From assembly GCA_937990665.1 (NCBI GenBank), contig CALKRF010000023.1, positions 1-5,786 of the forward strand: a stretch of 5,786 nucleotides of DNA. Reading direction: 5' to 3'. This DNA is from an uncultured Atopobium sp. GTDB lineage: Bacteria > Actinomycetota > Coriobacteriia > Coriobacteriales > Atopobiaceae. The notes below the pieces were generated by a model. The model searched no databases, had not been told where the DNA came from, and saw only the letters and a list, made by a program, of their open reading frames with translations. Shown piece by piece: positions 1 through 5,786 of the stretch. Both the position numbers and the translations under genes were made by a program. Each line of letters opens with the position of its first letter. Positions within the stretch are counted from its first letter, which is position 1.

Positions 1-232
1 CAGGTTTGTTGAGCATCAAGTAGACGGGTTTCTCGGCAATTGAGCAGACAATGCCATCAACCGCAACAATATCTACCAGCGGATCAACCTTGCTACCAAG
101 CTCAGTGACTATCTGTCCGTTTACCGTAACGCGACCAGAGGTCATCAGGCGCTCTGAGCCGCGACGACTAGCTACTCCTGCACGCGCCAAGAAGCGCTGC
201 AGACGCATGGGAACAATGCGCTCTTCTGCCAC
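1..232 (-). CDS. rluB: RluB/RsuA-family pseudouridine synthase, N-terminal part (cut by window edge)
   Basis: The first 77 codons of a ribosomal RNA pseudouridine synthase are present; the rest lies beyond base 1. After an eight-residue leader the protein reads MRLQRFLARAGVASRRGSER, then a GRVTVNG segment. This is the S4 RNA-binding domain that opens the RluB/RsuA/RluE/RluF family. It is followed by KPVYLMLNKP, the start of the catalytic domain; the catalytic Asp motif is not in the window. RluB enzymes isomerise a uridine in 23S rRNA helix 89 and RsuA acts on 16S rRNA. I prefer RluB because this gene follows scpB, a common arrangement in Gram-positive bacteria. The chosen start is GTG at 232, behind an AGAGGA-like SD at 243-248. 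ATG at 208 is possible but has a poorer SD. The gene begins 3 nt after the scpB stop and in the same frame, so it is probably translated by coupling. Family assignment is firm; the exact target nucleotide is inferred. Confidence 0.9.
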   Translation of the reverse strand, partial: MAEERIVPMRLQRFLARAGVASRRGSERLMTSGRVTVNGQIVTELGSKVDPLVDIVAVDGIVCSIAEKPVYLMLNKP

Positions 233-235
233 TGC

Positions 236-910
236 TTATGCTTCCTCTTGCGTATCGTAGGTATCCCCCAAAAGGGAGCGCTCATCATCAATGTCTTCTG
301 CGGCCTCTTCAAGCGTTGAAGTAAAACTTCTACCAGAGAGTCTCTCGCGAATAAACTGCTTGGACTCCTCATCAGGAGCAAAGTCCTCTAGTGGTGGCAG
401 CTCTCGCAAAGACTTGAGACCAAAGCGCTCTAGGAAAAGCGCAGTGGTGCCATAAAGAATGGCTTGTCCCCTATCTGCCTCTTTGCCTACTTCACGCACA
501 AGGTTTTTCTCGCGAAGTGAAGAGATAACACCGTCAGAGTTAACGCCACGGATAGCGCGGACACCCTCACGGGTTACCGGCTGGTGATAGGCAATTACTG
601 CCAGCGTCTCGAGAGCTGCCTGCGAAAGGCGACGCGTGTCCCAGGAAAGGACAAAATCACTGACAAGCTGATGGTGGGCAGGGTGCGTAAAGAGACGCCA
701 ACCGCCAGCTACCTCTCTGAGCTGAAATCCCCTGTTGCAGCGCGTATACTCCTCTGCAAGCTCTTTAAGGGCTTCAGCGACCTCGGCGGGAGCTGCATTG
801 GTGACCTTGGCAAAGTCAGCCGTGGTGATAGCATCAGTTGCAACTAAAAGCAGCGATTCTAAAGCGCCTTTAAGCGACTCGGAATCTAAATAAGTAAGCT
901 CTTCTGCCAT
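236..910 (-). CDS. scpB: Segregation and condensation protein ScpB
   Basis: ScpB is the winged-helix accessory subunit of the bacterial SMC-ScpAB condensin. It dimerises and binds the middle of the kleisin ScpA, helping the complex compact and segregate newly replicated origins. The 224-residue product has the usual family length and layout. A first winged-helix domain spans roughly residues 8-85 and a second roughly 92-172. The second contains the family hallmark LETLAVIAYHQPVTREGV, then RGVNSDGVI and the LPPLEDF segment that ends the fold. The tail from about 180 is acidic and probably disordered, as in other ScpB proteins. The ATG at 910 has a GGCGGA SD ending 6 nt upstream, and the scpA stop sits inside this spacer. 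Spacing to scpA is 2 nt and to the downstream pseudouridine synthase gene 3 nt, so the three are almost certainly co-transcribed. No key motif is missing. Confidence 0.97.
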   Translation of the reverse strand: MAEELTYLDSESLKGALESLLLVATDAITTADFAKVTNAAPAEVAEALKELAEEYTRCNRGFQLREVAGGWRLFTHPAHHQLVSDFVLSWDTRRLSQAALETLAVIAYHQPVTREGVRAIRGVNSDGVISSLREKNLVREVGKEADRGQAILYGTTALFLERFGLKSLRELPPLEDFAPDEESKQFIRERLSGRSFTSTLEEAAEDIDDERSLLGDTYDTQEEA

Positions 911-912
911 AA

Positions 913-1842
913 TTATTCCGCCTCTTCCTGTACTTCATCGGGCGTATGAGTGAGCGATAAAAGCGTCTGCTGGACATCTTGGAGTGCGTTTTGAGGCAAG
1001 TTAAATCCCTCAAGATCTGGCTCATCGCCAGAAAGCTCTTCCAACTCTAGGAGGACCGATTCATCAAGCTGGTATGAATCTGCACCCTCTATGTGCTCAA
1101 TCTCAATCTCACCAAAGATGACATCTTGCTGAACACGAACAAGACCGCGCTTAAAAAGTTCAAGCACAGCCAAAAAGTTTGCAACCACAATCTCTGGCGT
1201 ATCCTGACCGTCTAGAAGCTCAGAGAAGGTCACTTTGCCCTTGGAGCGCGTGAGACGATCCACTGAAGCAACCGTCAGAGCCACGGGGAGCCTTTTTGGA
1301 GCCACATGTTCTGCCTCAAGCAAGAATGTCTCACGTTTTGAGTCAATGTCCGCACAAATGACGGCAAGGCTTCTGAGCGTAATGCCTTCTAGATAGTCTG
1401 GCATAAGGTTCAAGAAATCAGGATCTGGACCCACTGAACGTGGGAACATGTATGATTCCGCTTCCATGCGGCTACCTAACGCAGCACCAGCGTTTCTAAA
1501 TTGCTTATAGGCAATAAGGCGAGCAATAAGAACTTCTCGCGCCTCATCAGGAGAAAGCCCGTCCAGCTCGTCATCATACTCATCTTCATCGTATGAGCTT
1601 TTGAGCGAAACATCTTGAGGCACCAAGGCATGAGCTTTCATGTCCAAAAGCGTTGACGCAACAAGGACAAAGTCACTGGCAACGTCTAGGTCAAGCTCTT
1701 CCATGGCGTCCACTTCTGCCAGGTACTGATCAGCAACCTCAGAGATAGAAATAGAGCCGATGGCAACTTTTTGTCTACTTACTAGCTGAAGCAGCAGGTC
1801 AAACGGGCCAGAGTATGTTGCAGTGTTTACTTTGTACGACAT
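913..1842 (-). CDS. scpA: Segregation and condensation protein ScpA (kleisin)
   Basis: ScpA is the kleisin that bridges the two heads of an SMC dimer and carries ScpB, closing the condensin ring used in chromosome segregation. The N-terminal SMC-neck-binding region is clear: GPFDLLLQLVSRQKVAIGSI at about residues 12-31, then SEVADQYL, and ASDFVLVASTLLDMKAHALVP at 55-75. An acidic linker (83-99) follows. The C-terminal winged helix that binds the SMC head is seen as PEIVVANFLAVLELFKRGLV (216-235) followed by FGEIEIE. The protein has 309 residues, longer than the roughly 240-270 usual for the family. The excess is an acidic, Leu/Glu/Gln-rich tail after about residue 255. The ATG at 1842 overlaps the protease stop as TAATG, and its own SD is weak, which suggests re-initiation by coupled ribosomes. 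scpB follows after 2 nt. Confidence 0.97.
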   Translation of the reverse strand: MSYKVNTATYSGPFDLLLQLVSRQKVAIGSISISEVADQYLAEVDAMEELDLDVASDFVLVASTLLDMKAHALVPQDVSLKSSYDEDEYDDELDGLSPDEAREVLIARLIAYKQFRNAGAALGSRMEAESYMFPRSVGPDPDFLNLMPDYLEGITLRSLAVICADIDSKRETFLLEAEHVAPKRLPVALTVASVDRLTRSKGKVTFSELLDGQDTPEIVVANFLAVLELFKRGLVRVQQDVIFGEIEIEHIEGADSYQLDESVLLELEELSGDEPDLEGFNLPQNALQDVQQTLLSLTHTPDEVQEEAE

Positions 1843-2522
1843 TAAATGATTCTCGCAAGCAGGCTCAAAATGACGTTAGAAATGCCCCCAATAATGGACG
1901 AGAAAAAGCCAGGCGCAAAGAACATGAGTCCCACTACAGCAATCATACAGTAAGGCTCAATGGCGTAGAACTTTTGACGGTTTTTCTCGCCAAGAAAATA
2001 TAACAGCAGCTTAGAGCCGTCCAAAGGCGGAATTGGCAGCATGTTAAAGACTGCCAGGCTTACGTTAATCTGAATGTAGAAGATTACCAGTGAAGAAACG
2101 TAGTACATTACCAGCGGATTTAGTGCCGCACCAAATGCAACAGCTAATGCGTTGAGCAAACGCAACAAGAGCGCGCCGAGAAACGCCTGCAAAATGTTAG
2201 ATGCTGGACCTGCGAGTGCTACCAGAATCTCGTCACGACGACGATCTTTGAGGTAGTTGGGGTTATAGGGAACGGGCTTTGCGTAACCAAAGCTAGGACC
2301 ACCCATCAATACCAACATAAACGGCAAAAGAACCGTACCGAACAAGTCAATGTGTGCCAGTGGATTGAGCGTCAAACGGCCAGACATTTTAGCGGTAGGA
2401 TCTCCGCACTTGTATGCCACAAAGCCATGCGCAACCTCGTGAACTACAATGGCAAAGATTACCAGTGCAAATTCAGCGAGCGTTGTCAAAAGCGATGGAA
2501 CTGATGTTAAAGCAGTTGGCAC
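1842..2522 (-). CDS. M50-family (site-2 protease-like) membrane metalloprotease
   Basis: This is a polytopic membrane zinc protease of the M50/S2P group that cuts substrates within or next to the membrane. Numbered from GTG 2522 (226 residues), the zinc motif HEVAH lies at 28-32 within the first membrane helix. NPLAHID follows at 53-59, GYAKPVPYNP at 79-88, and AGPASN at 104-109 in a long hydrophobic stretch. FNMLPIPPLDG at 159-169 supplies the third zinc ligand, Asp168. Further hydrophobic segments run to the C-terminus. There is no PDZ domain, so this is the compact subgroup rather than RseP-like. The frame is open further up to a TTG at 2618. GTG 2522 is preferred because an AAGGA SD sits 5 nt upstream and the shorter protein has a normal N-terminus and family length (about 220). 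The stop overlaps the scpA start. The substrate is unknown; regulated proteolysis of an anti-sigma factor or of signal-peptide remnants would be guesses. Confidence 0.93.
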   Translation of the reverse strand: MPTALTSVPSLLTTLAEFALVIFAIVVHEVAHGFVAYKCGDPTAKMSGRLTLNPLAHIDLFGTVLLPFMLVLMGGPSFGYAKPVPYNPNYLKDRRRDEILVALAGPASNILQAFLGALLLRLLNALAVAFGAALNPLVMYYVSSLVIFYIQINVSLAVFNMLPIPPLDGSKLLLYFLGEKNRQKFYAIEPYCMIAVVGLMFFAPGFFSSIIGGISNVILSLLARII

Positions 2523-2662
2523 AATAATCCTTATCTCAACATCTGCAAAGACACACAGACGGACACGTACAGACGTAAGCCTCAAGTACAAGGCGTTAGG
2601 TACAAACAGTAAGCACAAGACTGTAGATACAAGACAATTTTACCCAAGATTGGCAAAACTAC
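2523..2662. other. 140-nt gap between the ABC-F gene and the protease-scpAB operon
   Basis: I see no RNA gene or convincing promoter here. It holds a weak 9-bp hairpin (arms 2636-2644 and 2652-2660, with two G-U pairs in the minus-strand RNA) just after the ABC-F stop, and no U-tract follows. It also holds two copies of ACAGACG (2555-2561 and 2569-2575) and two of ACGTA (2565-2569 and 2573-2577). The downstream operon may be served by read-through or by a promoter too weak to recognise by eye. Confidence 0.5.
2528..2532 (-). promoter_or_regulatory. Ribosome binding site that fixes the GTG start of the M50 protease
   Basis: AAGGA lies 5 nt upstream of GTG 2522-2520. The upstream in-frame TTG codons near 2618 and 2591 have no comparable purine-rich element, so this site decides the start. 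Confidence 0.7.
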
Positions 2663-4681
2663 CTACTCATCAATGTCAGCTTCCATTTTTTCTGAAAGCT
2701 CCAACCACTCAGCCTCAAGAGCAGGAATCTTCTTGGAAAGTGCCTGGTATTCAGCCATACACTCATCAAATTTTTGCGGATCGTTATAGAGAGCCTCGTC
2801 AGCCATAAGCGTCATGAGCTCATCGTATCGTTTATGCGCAGGAGTCAGCGCTGCCTCAACCTCGTCCAGACGCTTCTTGGTCTCTCTCAGCGCACGACTT
2901 CTACGGTTGCGCTCCTCTGCCTCAGCTCTCCTCTGCTCCTTGGTCTTTACATTGCGAGAAGCCCCTGCGGCCTGACTTGCCTCTGGGCCAGCGCTCTTAA
3001 CCGCTCTTGCACCCGATGTTCCATACGAGGACACCGTCTTGCTCGACGTCTCCCCCTGTGCTGCTGCTTGCAGCTCAGCAAGCTTAAAGAGGAAGTAATC
3101 GTAGTTACCGTCATAGACCGTAACCTTGTGGTCACGAACGTCGACAACCTTGTTAGCTACAGCTCTGACCAGGTGCTCATCGTGACTGATCAAGATGATG
3201 GTTCCGGGGAAGTCAACAAGCGCCTTCTCTAGAACGTCAACAGAATCAATGTCTAAGTGGTTAGTTGGCTCGTCTAGAAGCAACAGTGGATCTGGAGAAA
3301 CCAGCATCTTAGCAAGTGCTAGACGAGCGCGCTCGCCACCAGATAGCACATTTACGCGTTTCTCAACGTCATCGCCATGGAAAAGGAAGGCTCCAAGCAA
3401 TCTGCGCTCTTCAGAGGTGGTCCAGCCCGCAGCTACCGTATCAAGCTCTGCAAGTACCGTGTTTGCAGGATTGAGCTCTTCAAGCTGGTGTTGTGCATAA
3501 TAGGCTTCAGTGACGTTTTGCCCCAGGCTAATCTGTCCTGCATCTGGCTTAAGCTTACCAGCAATAAGCTTCATAAGAGTGGATTTACCAGCACCGTTAG
3601 GGCCAACAAGCGCTACGTGATCTCCGCGATACAGCTTAAGGTCAACGTTATCGTAGACAAAGTTATCCTCGTACGATTTGGCCACGCCCTCAAGAGAAAT
3701 AACGGTGTCTCCGGTACGAGGAGGTTCTGGGAACCTAAAATGCATGTGATGAGATTGCTCCGGAAGAACTACCAGCTCTTCACGGATCTTCTCGACCTTT
3801 GCCACGCGCTCTTGAACCTGTTTGGCCTTGGTAGGCTTATACCTAAATCGCTCAATGAAGGTCTCCATGTGAGCAATGTCACGCTCTTGAGCTGCACGTT
3901 TAGCGCGGAGCTGCTCAAGATTTTCTTCTCGCTGATGAAGATAGCCGGAATAATTGCCGGTATAGGTTACGATCATACGATTCTCAAGCGCCGCTACATG
4001 CGTTACGCAAGCATCCATGAACGAGCGGTCGTGACTTACCAGCAAAACCGTGCCGTCATATGACGATAAGAACCTCTCAAGCCACTGGACAGATTCCAAG
4101 TCCAAGTGGTTAGTAGGCTCGTCCAGAAGAAGAACATCAGGACGACGCAGAAGCAGCTTTGACAAAGAGATACGCATCTGCCAGCCACCCGAGAACTCTT
4201 TAGCGGGCTTATCGAAGTCTTCAACGGGAAAACCCAATCCCGCAAGAATCTGGCGAGCTCTACTCTCTAGTTCATAACCTCCAAGACGCTCGAAGCGCTC
4301 CATAGCATGAGCGTAGTCTTCAAGATACTTATTGAGCGTTGCACCTTCGGGAGTTTCGGCAATTTTGATTGAAAGGTCGTTGACCTTTCTCTCCCACTGT
4401 TTAATCTCATGAGCGGATTCGATAACCTCGTTGAGAGCGGTTCTATCCCCCATAAGCTCTGTTTCTTGCTCAAGATATCCCAGGGTAGCATCTTTTGCAA
4501 AGGTAATGGTTCCTTCATCGGCAGACTCTAAGCCCATTATGATTTTTAGAAGCGTAGACTTACCAGCACCATTAGGACCAACTAAAGCCCAACGCTCTCC
4601 TGCATTGAGCTGAAGTGTTGCATTTGAATAAAGGACTCTGCCGCCAAATGACTTTGAAATCTTATCCGCAAGAGCAATCAA
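2663..4681 (-). CDS. ABC-F family ATPase with C-terminal coiled coil (YdiF/YheS-like)
   Basis: This is a soluble protein with two fused ABC ATPase domains and no membrane segment. ABC-F proteins bind the ribosomal E site and act on stalled or initiating ribosomes. Domain 1 has Walker A GPNGAGKST (35-43), Q-loop Gln72, signature FSGGW (163-167), Walker B LLLLDEP with catalytic Glu188, and switch His217. Domain 2 has Walker A 360-368, signature LSGGE (446-450), catalytic Glu471 and His500. The inter-domain linker (about 243-322) holds the basic ERFRYKPTKAKQVQERV helix that defines the P-site tRNA interaction motif. After a low-complexity Ser/Ala/Gly stretch (543-576), a charged coiled coil (about 579-672) resembles the tails of YheS, Uup and YdiF. 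All ATPase residues are intact. The start is TTG 4681: GAGGAG lies 5 nt upstream, an in-frame TGA is four codons upstream, and the next Met falls after Walker A. The long linker and tail make a housekeeping role likelier than antibiotic resistance, but this is inference. Confidence 0.96.
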   Translation of the reverse strand: MIALADKISKSFGGRVLYSNATLQLNAGERWALVGPNGAGKSTLLKIIMGLESADEGTITFAKDATLGYLEQETELMGDRTALNEVIESAHEIKQWERKVNDLSIKIAETPEGATLNKYLEDYAHAMERFERLGGYELESRARQILAGLGFPVEDFDKPAKEFSGGWQMRISLSKLLLRRPDVLLLDEPTNHLDLESVQWLERFLSSYDGTVLLVSHDRSFMDACVTHVAALENRMIVTYTGNYSGYLHQREENLEQLRAKRAAQERDIAHMETFIERFRYKPTKAKQVQERVAKVEKIREELVVLPEQSHHMHFRFPEPPRTGDTVISLEGVAKSYEDNFVYDNVDLKLYRGDHVALVGPNGAGKSTLMKLIAGKLKPDAGQISLGQNVTEAYYAQHQLEELNPANTVLAELDTVAAGWTTSEERRLLGAFLFHGDDVEKRVNVLSGGERARLALAKMLVSPDPLLLLDEPTNHLDIDSVDVLEKALVDFPGTIILISHDEHLVRAVANKVVDVRDHKVTVYDGNYDYFLFKLAELQAAAQGETSSKTVSSYGTSGARAVKSAGPEASQAAGASRNVKTKEQRRAEAEERNRRSRALRETKKRLDEVEAALTPAHKRYDELMTLMADEALYNDPQKFDECMAEYQALSKKIPALEAEWLELSEKMEADIDE

Positions 4682-4686
4682 GTGAA

Positions 4687-4692
4687 CTCCTC
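4687..4692 (-). promoter_or_regulatory. Strong ribosome binding site for the TTG-started ABC-F gene
   Basis: GAGGAG is separated by TTCAC from TTG 4681-4679. No other usable start exists before Walker A, so this site supports the TTG start. Confidence 0.8.
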
Positions 4693-4712
4693 ATACATAT
4701 CTGAACTGGATA

Positions 4713-4743
4713 AGTATAAGTCATTCACTTGATTTACGTGCAA
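4713..4743 (-). promoter_or_regulatory. Candidate promoter of the ABC-F gene
   Basis: On the minus strand a TATACT -10 box (4718-4713, 5 of 6 consensus bases) follows a TTGCAC -35-like box (4743-4738). The spacer is 19 nt, longer than ideal, and the -35 match is poor. Transcription would start near 4705 and leave a leader of about 25 nt containing the SD. The surrounding 94-nt gap (4682-4775) has no U-tract hairpin, so transcription from the surface-protein gene may also run through. Confidence 0.35.
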
Positions 4744-4775
4744 AATTATGTAAATGAAACCAGGCTTGTGAAGAT

Positions 4776-5690
4776 TTATTGACGCTTCTTATGAAGGAAG
4801 AGAGCACCGCCAGCAACAATAATAGTTGCACCAGCAACGCCAATAATCAAAGGAAGTGTAAGCGCATTATCACCGGTATTTGGAAGAGCGGACTTCTTAA
4901 CATTCTTAGCCTTTGGAGCCTCTGGTTGAGGTTGTGGCTGAGGCTCTGGTGCTGGAGTAGGCTCAGGCTGTGGTTCTGGAACTGTAGGATCAACAAAGGT
5001 TACTGTTGCAGTGGTCGCTGTACCAGTAATCTGGCCAACACGAACCGTAGTATCAATCTGGTAACCATCAATAGTGGTGAGCTGTGTGATGGTAGTAGAG
5101 GTGTTACCCATAAGGTTAGGAATTACAACAGAGCCATCTGCACCAGTTGTAAGAGAGTAGCTTCCGTCAGCCTCCATGGTGAGAATACCAGTCTGAGTAA
5201 ATGGAGGTGTTGGGATACGAGGTCCAGCAACGTTTGCGGCAGTAGCCTTAAGAGTTGCACCGGCAATAGGATTGCCATCTGTGTCAACAACTTTAACAAT
5301 AATATTGCCTAAAATTGGCTGGTTCTCCAGTTCAGCAACAGGCTCGTCACCTAAGCCCGATGAATTACCATCAAAAACGTAAGATTTAGATTCTACCTGA
5401 GGAACATAGCCCTCTTTATAAGTGGTTTGTTCAACTCTATAAGCACCGTCAAGAAGAAGAATTGAAGGTCTAAAGTAACCATCAGCGTCTGTATCTCCCT
5501 CGGCAACGATAGTAGAACCACCTTGATAAATTACAACATGTACGCCCTCAATTGGTTCACGTGTGTATTTATCAACAGCAAGAGCGCTAATCTCATTAGA
5601 GTCTGCAAGTGCAATCTTTGGAGTGATAACTGATACAACAAGCGTCAACGCAACAAGAATAGCAAGGGCAATGTTTTTATATCGTTTCAA
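4776..5690 (-). CDS. LPXTG-anchored secreted surface protein with two small beta-sandwich domains
   Basis: This protein is exported and probably sortase-linked to peptidoglycan; its function is not known. Numbered from TTG 5690 (304 residues), a signal peptide opens with KRYKN, continues with a hydrophobic core and ends at KIALA, with likely cleavage after Ala29. Two transthyretin/SpaA-like domains follow. The first (about 33-108) shows REPIEGVHVVIY, DADGYF and GAYRVEQTTYKEGYVP. The second (about 126-233) shows VDTDGNPIAGATL and GADGSVVIPNL. A Pro/Glu/Gln stalk (238-259) leads to LPNTG (269-273), a hydrophobic helix and the basic end HKKRQ, which form a complete sorting signal. The Lys that forms isopeptide bonds in pilins is not obvious: the usual KVD reads AVD in domain 1. 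The TTG start has GAGGGA 6 nt upstream. ATG 5714 in the same frame has no SD and would add eight residues. It may bind host or neighbouring-cell surfaces, but nothing shows a ligand. No sortase or pilin gene is adjacent. Confidence 0.9.
   Translation of the reverse strand: MKRYKNIALAILVALTLVVSVITPKIALADSNEISALAVDKYTREPIEGVHVVIYQGGSTIVAEGDTDADGYFRPSILLLDGAYRVEQTTYKEGYVPQVESKSYVFDGNSSGLGDEPVAELENQPILGNIIVKVVDTDGNPIAGATLKATAANVAGPRIPTPPFTQTGILTMEADGSYSLTTGADGSVVIPNLMGNTSTTITQLTTIDGYQIDTTVRVGQITGTATTATVTFVDPTVPEPQPEPTPAPEPQPQPQPEAPKAKNVKKSALPNTGDNALTLPLIIGVAGATIIVAGGALFLHKKRQ
4914..4979 (-). repeat. Proline-rich PEPQP-type coding repeat (cell-wall stalk)
   Basis: This short, imperfect coding repeat gives alternating Pro with Glu, Gln, Thr or Ala, beginning PEPQPEPTPAPEPQPQPQPE. 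It probably spans the peptidoglycan layer and holds the folded domains away from the anchor. Such tracts can vary in length between strains. Confidence 0.6.
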
Positions 5691-5693
5691 TTC

Positions 5694-5748
5694 AATTCCC
5701 TCAAACCGAATCATACAAGTAAATACTTCTATCTATAGTAAGGGAATT
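5694..5748 (-). promoter_or_regulatory. Inverted repeat covering the surface-protein ribosome binding site
   Basis: On the minus strand AATTCCCT (5748-5741) and AGGGAATT (5701-5694) are perfect 8-bp complements separated by 39 nt. The second arm covers most of the GAGGGA SD (5702-5697) that serves TTG 5690. If the transcript begins upstream of 5748, the arms could pair and hide the SD. The loop contains a further small AAGT/ACTT repeat and the alternative ATG 5714. The pairing is seen in the sequence; regulation is inferred. Confidence 0.35.
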
Positions 5749-5764
5749 AGACATTAAAATAAAG

Positions 5765-5770
5765 ATAATA
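5765..5770 (-). promoter_or_regulatory. Candidate -10 box for the surface-protein gene
   Basis: TATTAT on the minus strand matches 5 of 6 consensus bases. Its -35 box would lie at or beyond the window end. Transcription would start near 5758 and give a leader of about 68 nt holding both arms of the inverted repeat. A second AT-rich candidate, TACTATAGAT near 5731-5740, has no good -35 and would exclude the first arm. Confidence 0.25.
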
Positions 5771-5786
5771 TCCACCACTAAACACA

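Noticed and set aside
2636..2660. 9-bp hairpin just downstream of the ABC-F stop as a rho-independent terminator
   Set aside because: The stem is AT-rich with two G-U pairs, and the bases after it (GUCUUGUAUC) are not a U-tract.
3377..4063. Long plus-strand open frame opposite the ABC-F gene
   Set aside because: It is antisense to an intact, motif-rich ABC-F sequence. The translation shows no domain character and it has no supporting SD.
2663..4681. ABC-F gene as an antibiotic-resistance (target-protection) factor
   Set aside because: Linker and C-terminal coiled coil resemble housekeeping YheS/YdiF/Uup proteins. There is no attenuator leader or mobile context.
4678..4699. Six-codon mini-ORF (MYEEFT) overlapping the ABC-F start, as a leader peptide for attenuation
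   Set aside because: It has no SD of its own, covers the ABC-F SD itself, and lacks alternative hairpins. The candidate leader is only about 25 nt long.
4779..5312. Plus-strand open frame opposite the surface-protein gene
   Set aside because: Its composition (Trp/Leu/Arg runs opposite the proline stalk, Ser/Asn/Cys-rich elsewhere) is the expected shadow of the minus-strand coding sequence.
1..5786. Search for a novel defence, mobile or CRISPR-like system
   Set aside because: All coding space is explained by six minus-strand genes, five of them in conserved housekeeping families. No spaced repeats, integrase, transposase or terminal repeats are visible.

Overview
The window holds six genes, all on the minus strand, so it is best read from right to left. 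Both ends are cut: the right end lies in the leader of a surface-protein gene, and the left end cuts a pseudouridine synthase gene after about 77 codons. The moderate GC content, an LPNTG sortase-anchored protein with a proline-rich stalk, and the order site-2 protease, scpA, scpB, rluB suggest a Gram-positive bacterium. My best guess is an actinobacterium of the Atopobium/Olsenella type (Coriobacteriia). That placement rests on impression of gene order and protein style, not on a search.

In transcription order the layout is as follows. (1) 5690-4776 encodes a secreted, sortase-anchored protein with two small beta-sandwich-type domains, a Pro/Glu/Gln stalk and an LPNTG sorting signal. (2) A 94-nt gap carries a plausible promoter. 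(3) 4681-2663 encodes a two-ATPase-domain ABC-F protein with a C-terminal coiled coil, read from a TTG start behind a strong Shine-Dalgarno (SD) sequence. (4) A 140-nt gap has no clear promoter or terminator. (5) 2522-1842 encodes an M50 (site-2 protease-like) membrane metalloprotease. It overlaps scpA (1842-913) by one base (TAATG). scpB (910-236) follows after 2 nt, and the pseudouridine synthase (232 to beyond base 1) after 3 nt. This block looks like one translationally coupled operon.

ScpA and ScpB are the kleisin and the winged-helix partner of the SMC condensin that compacts and segregates the chromosome. The RluB-type enzyme modifies 23S rRNA, and ABC-F proteins act on ribosomes. The region is therefore mostly core chromosome maintenance and translation, with one surface protein at its upstream edge. 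I see no phage, insertion sequence, CRISPR array, tRNA or defence system.

The most notable non-coding observation is a perfect 8-bp inverted repeat in the leader of the surface-protein gene. One arm covers its SD sequence, which could hide the ribosome binding site. Four of the six genes appear to start at GTG or TTG, so start positions taken from the longest ORF or nearest ATG may be wrong here.
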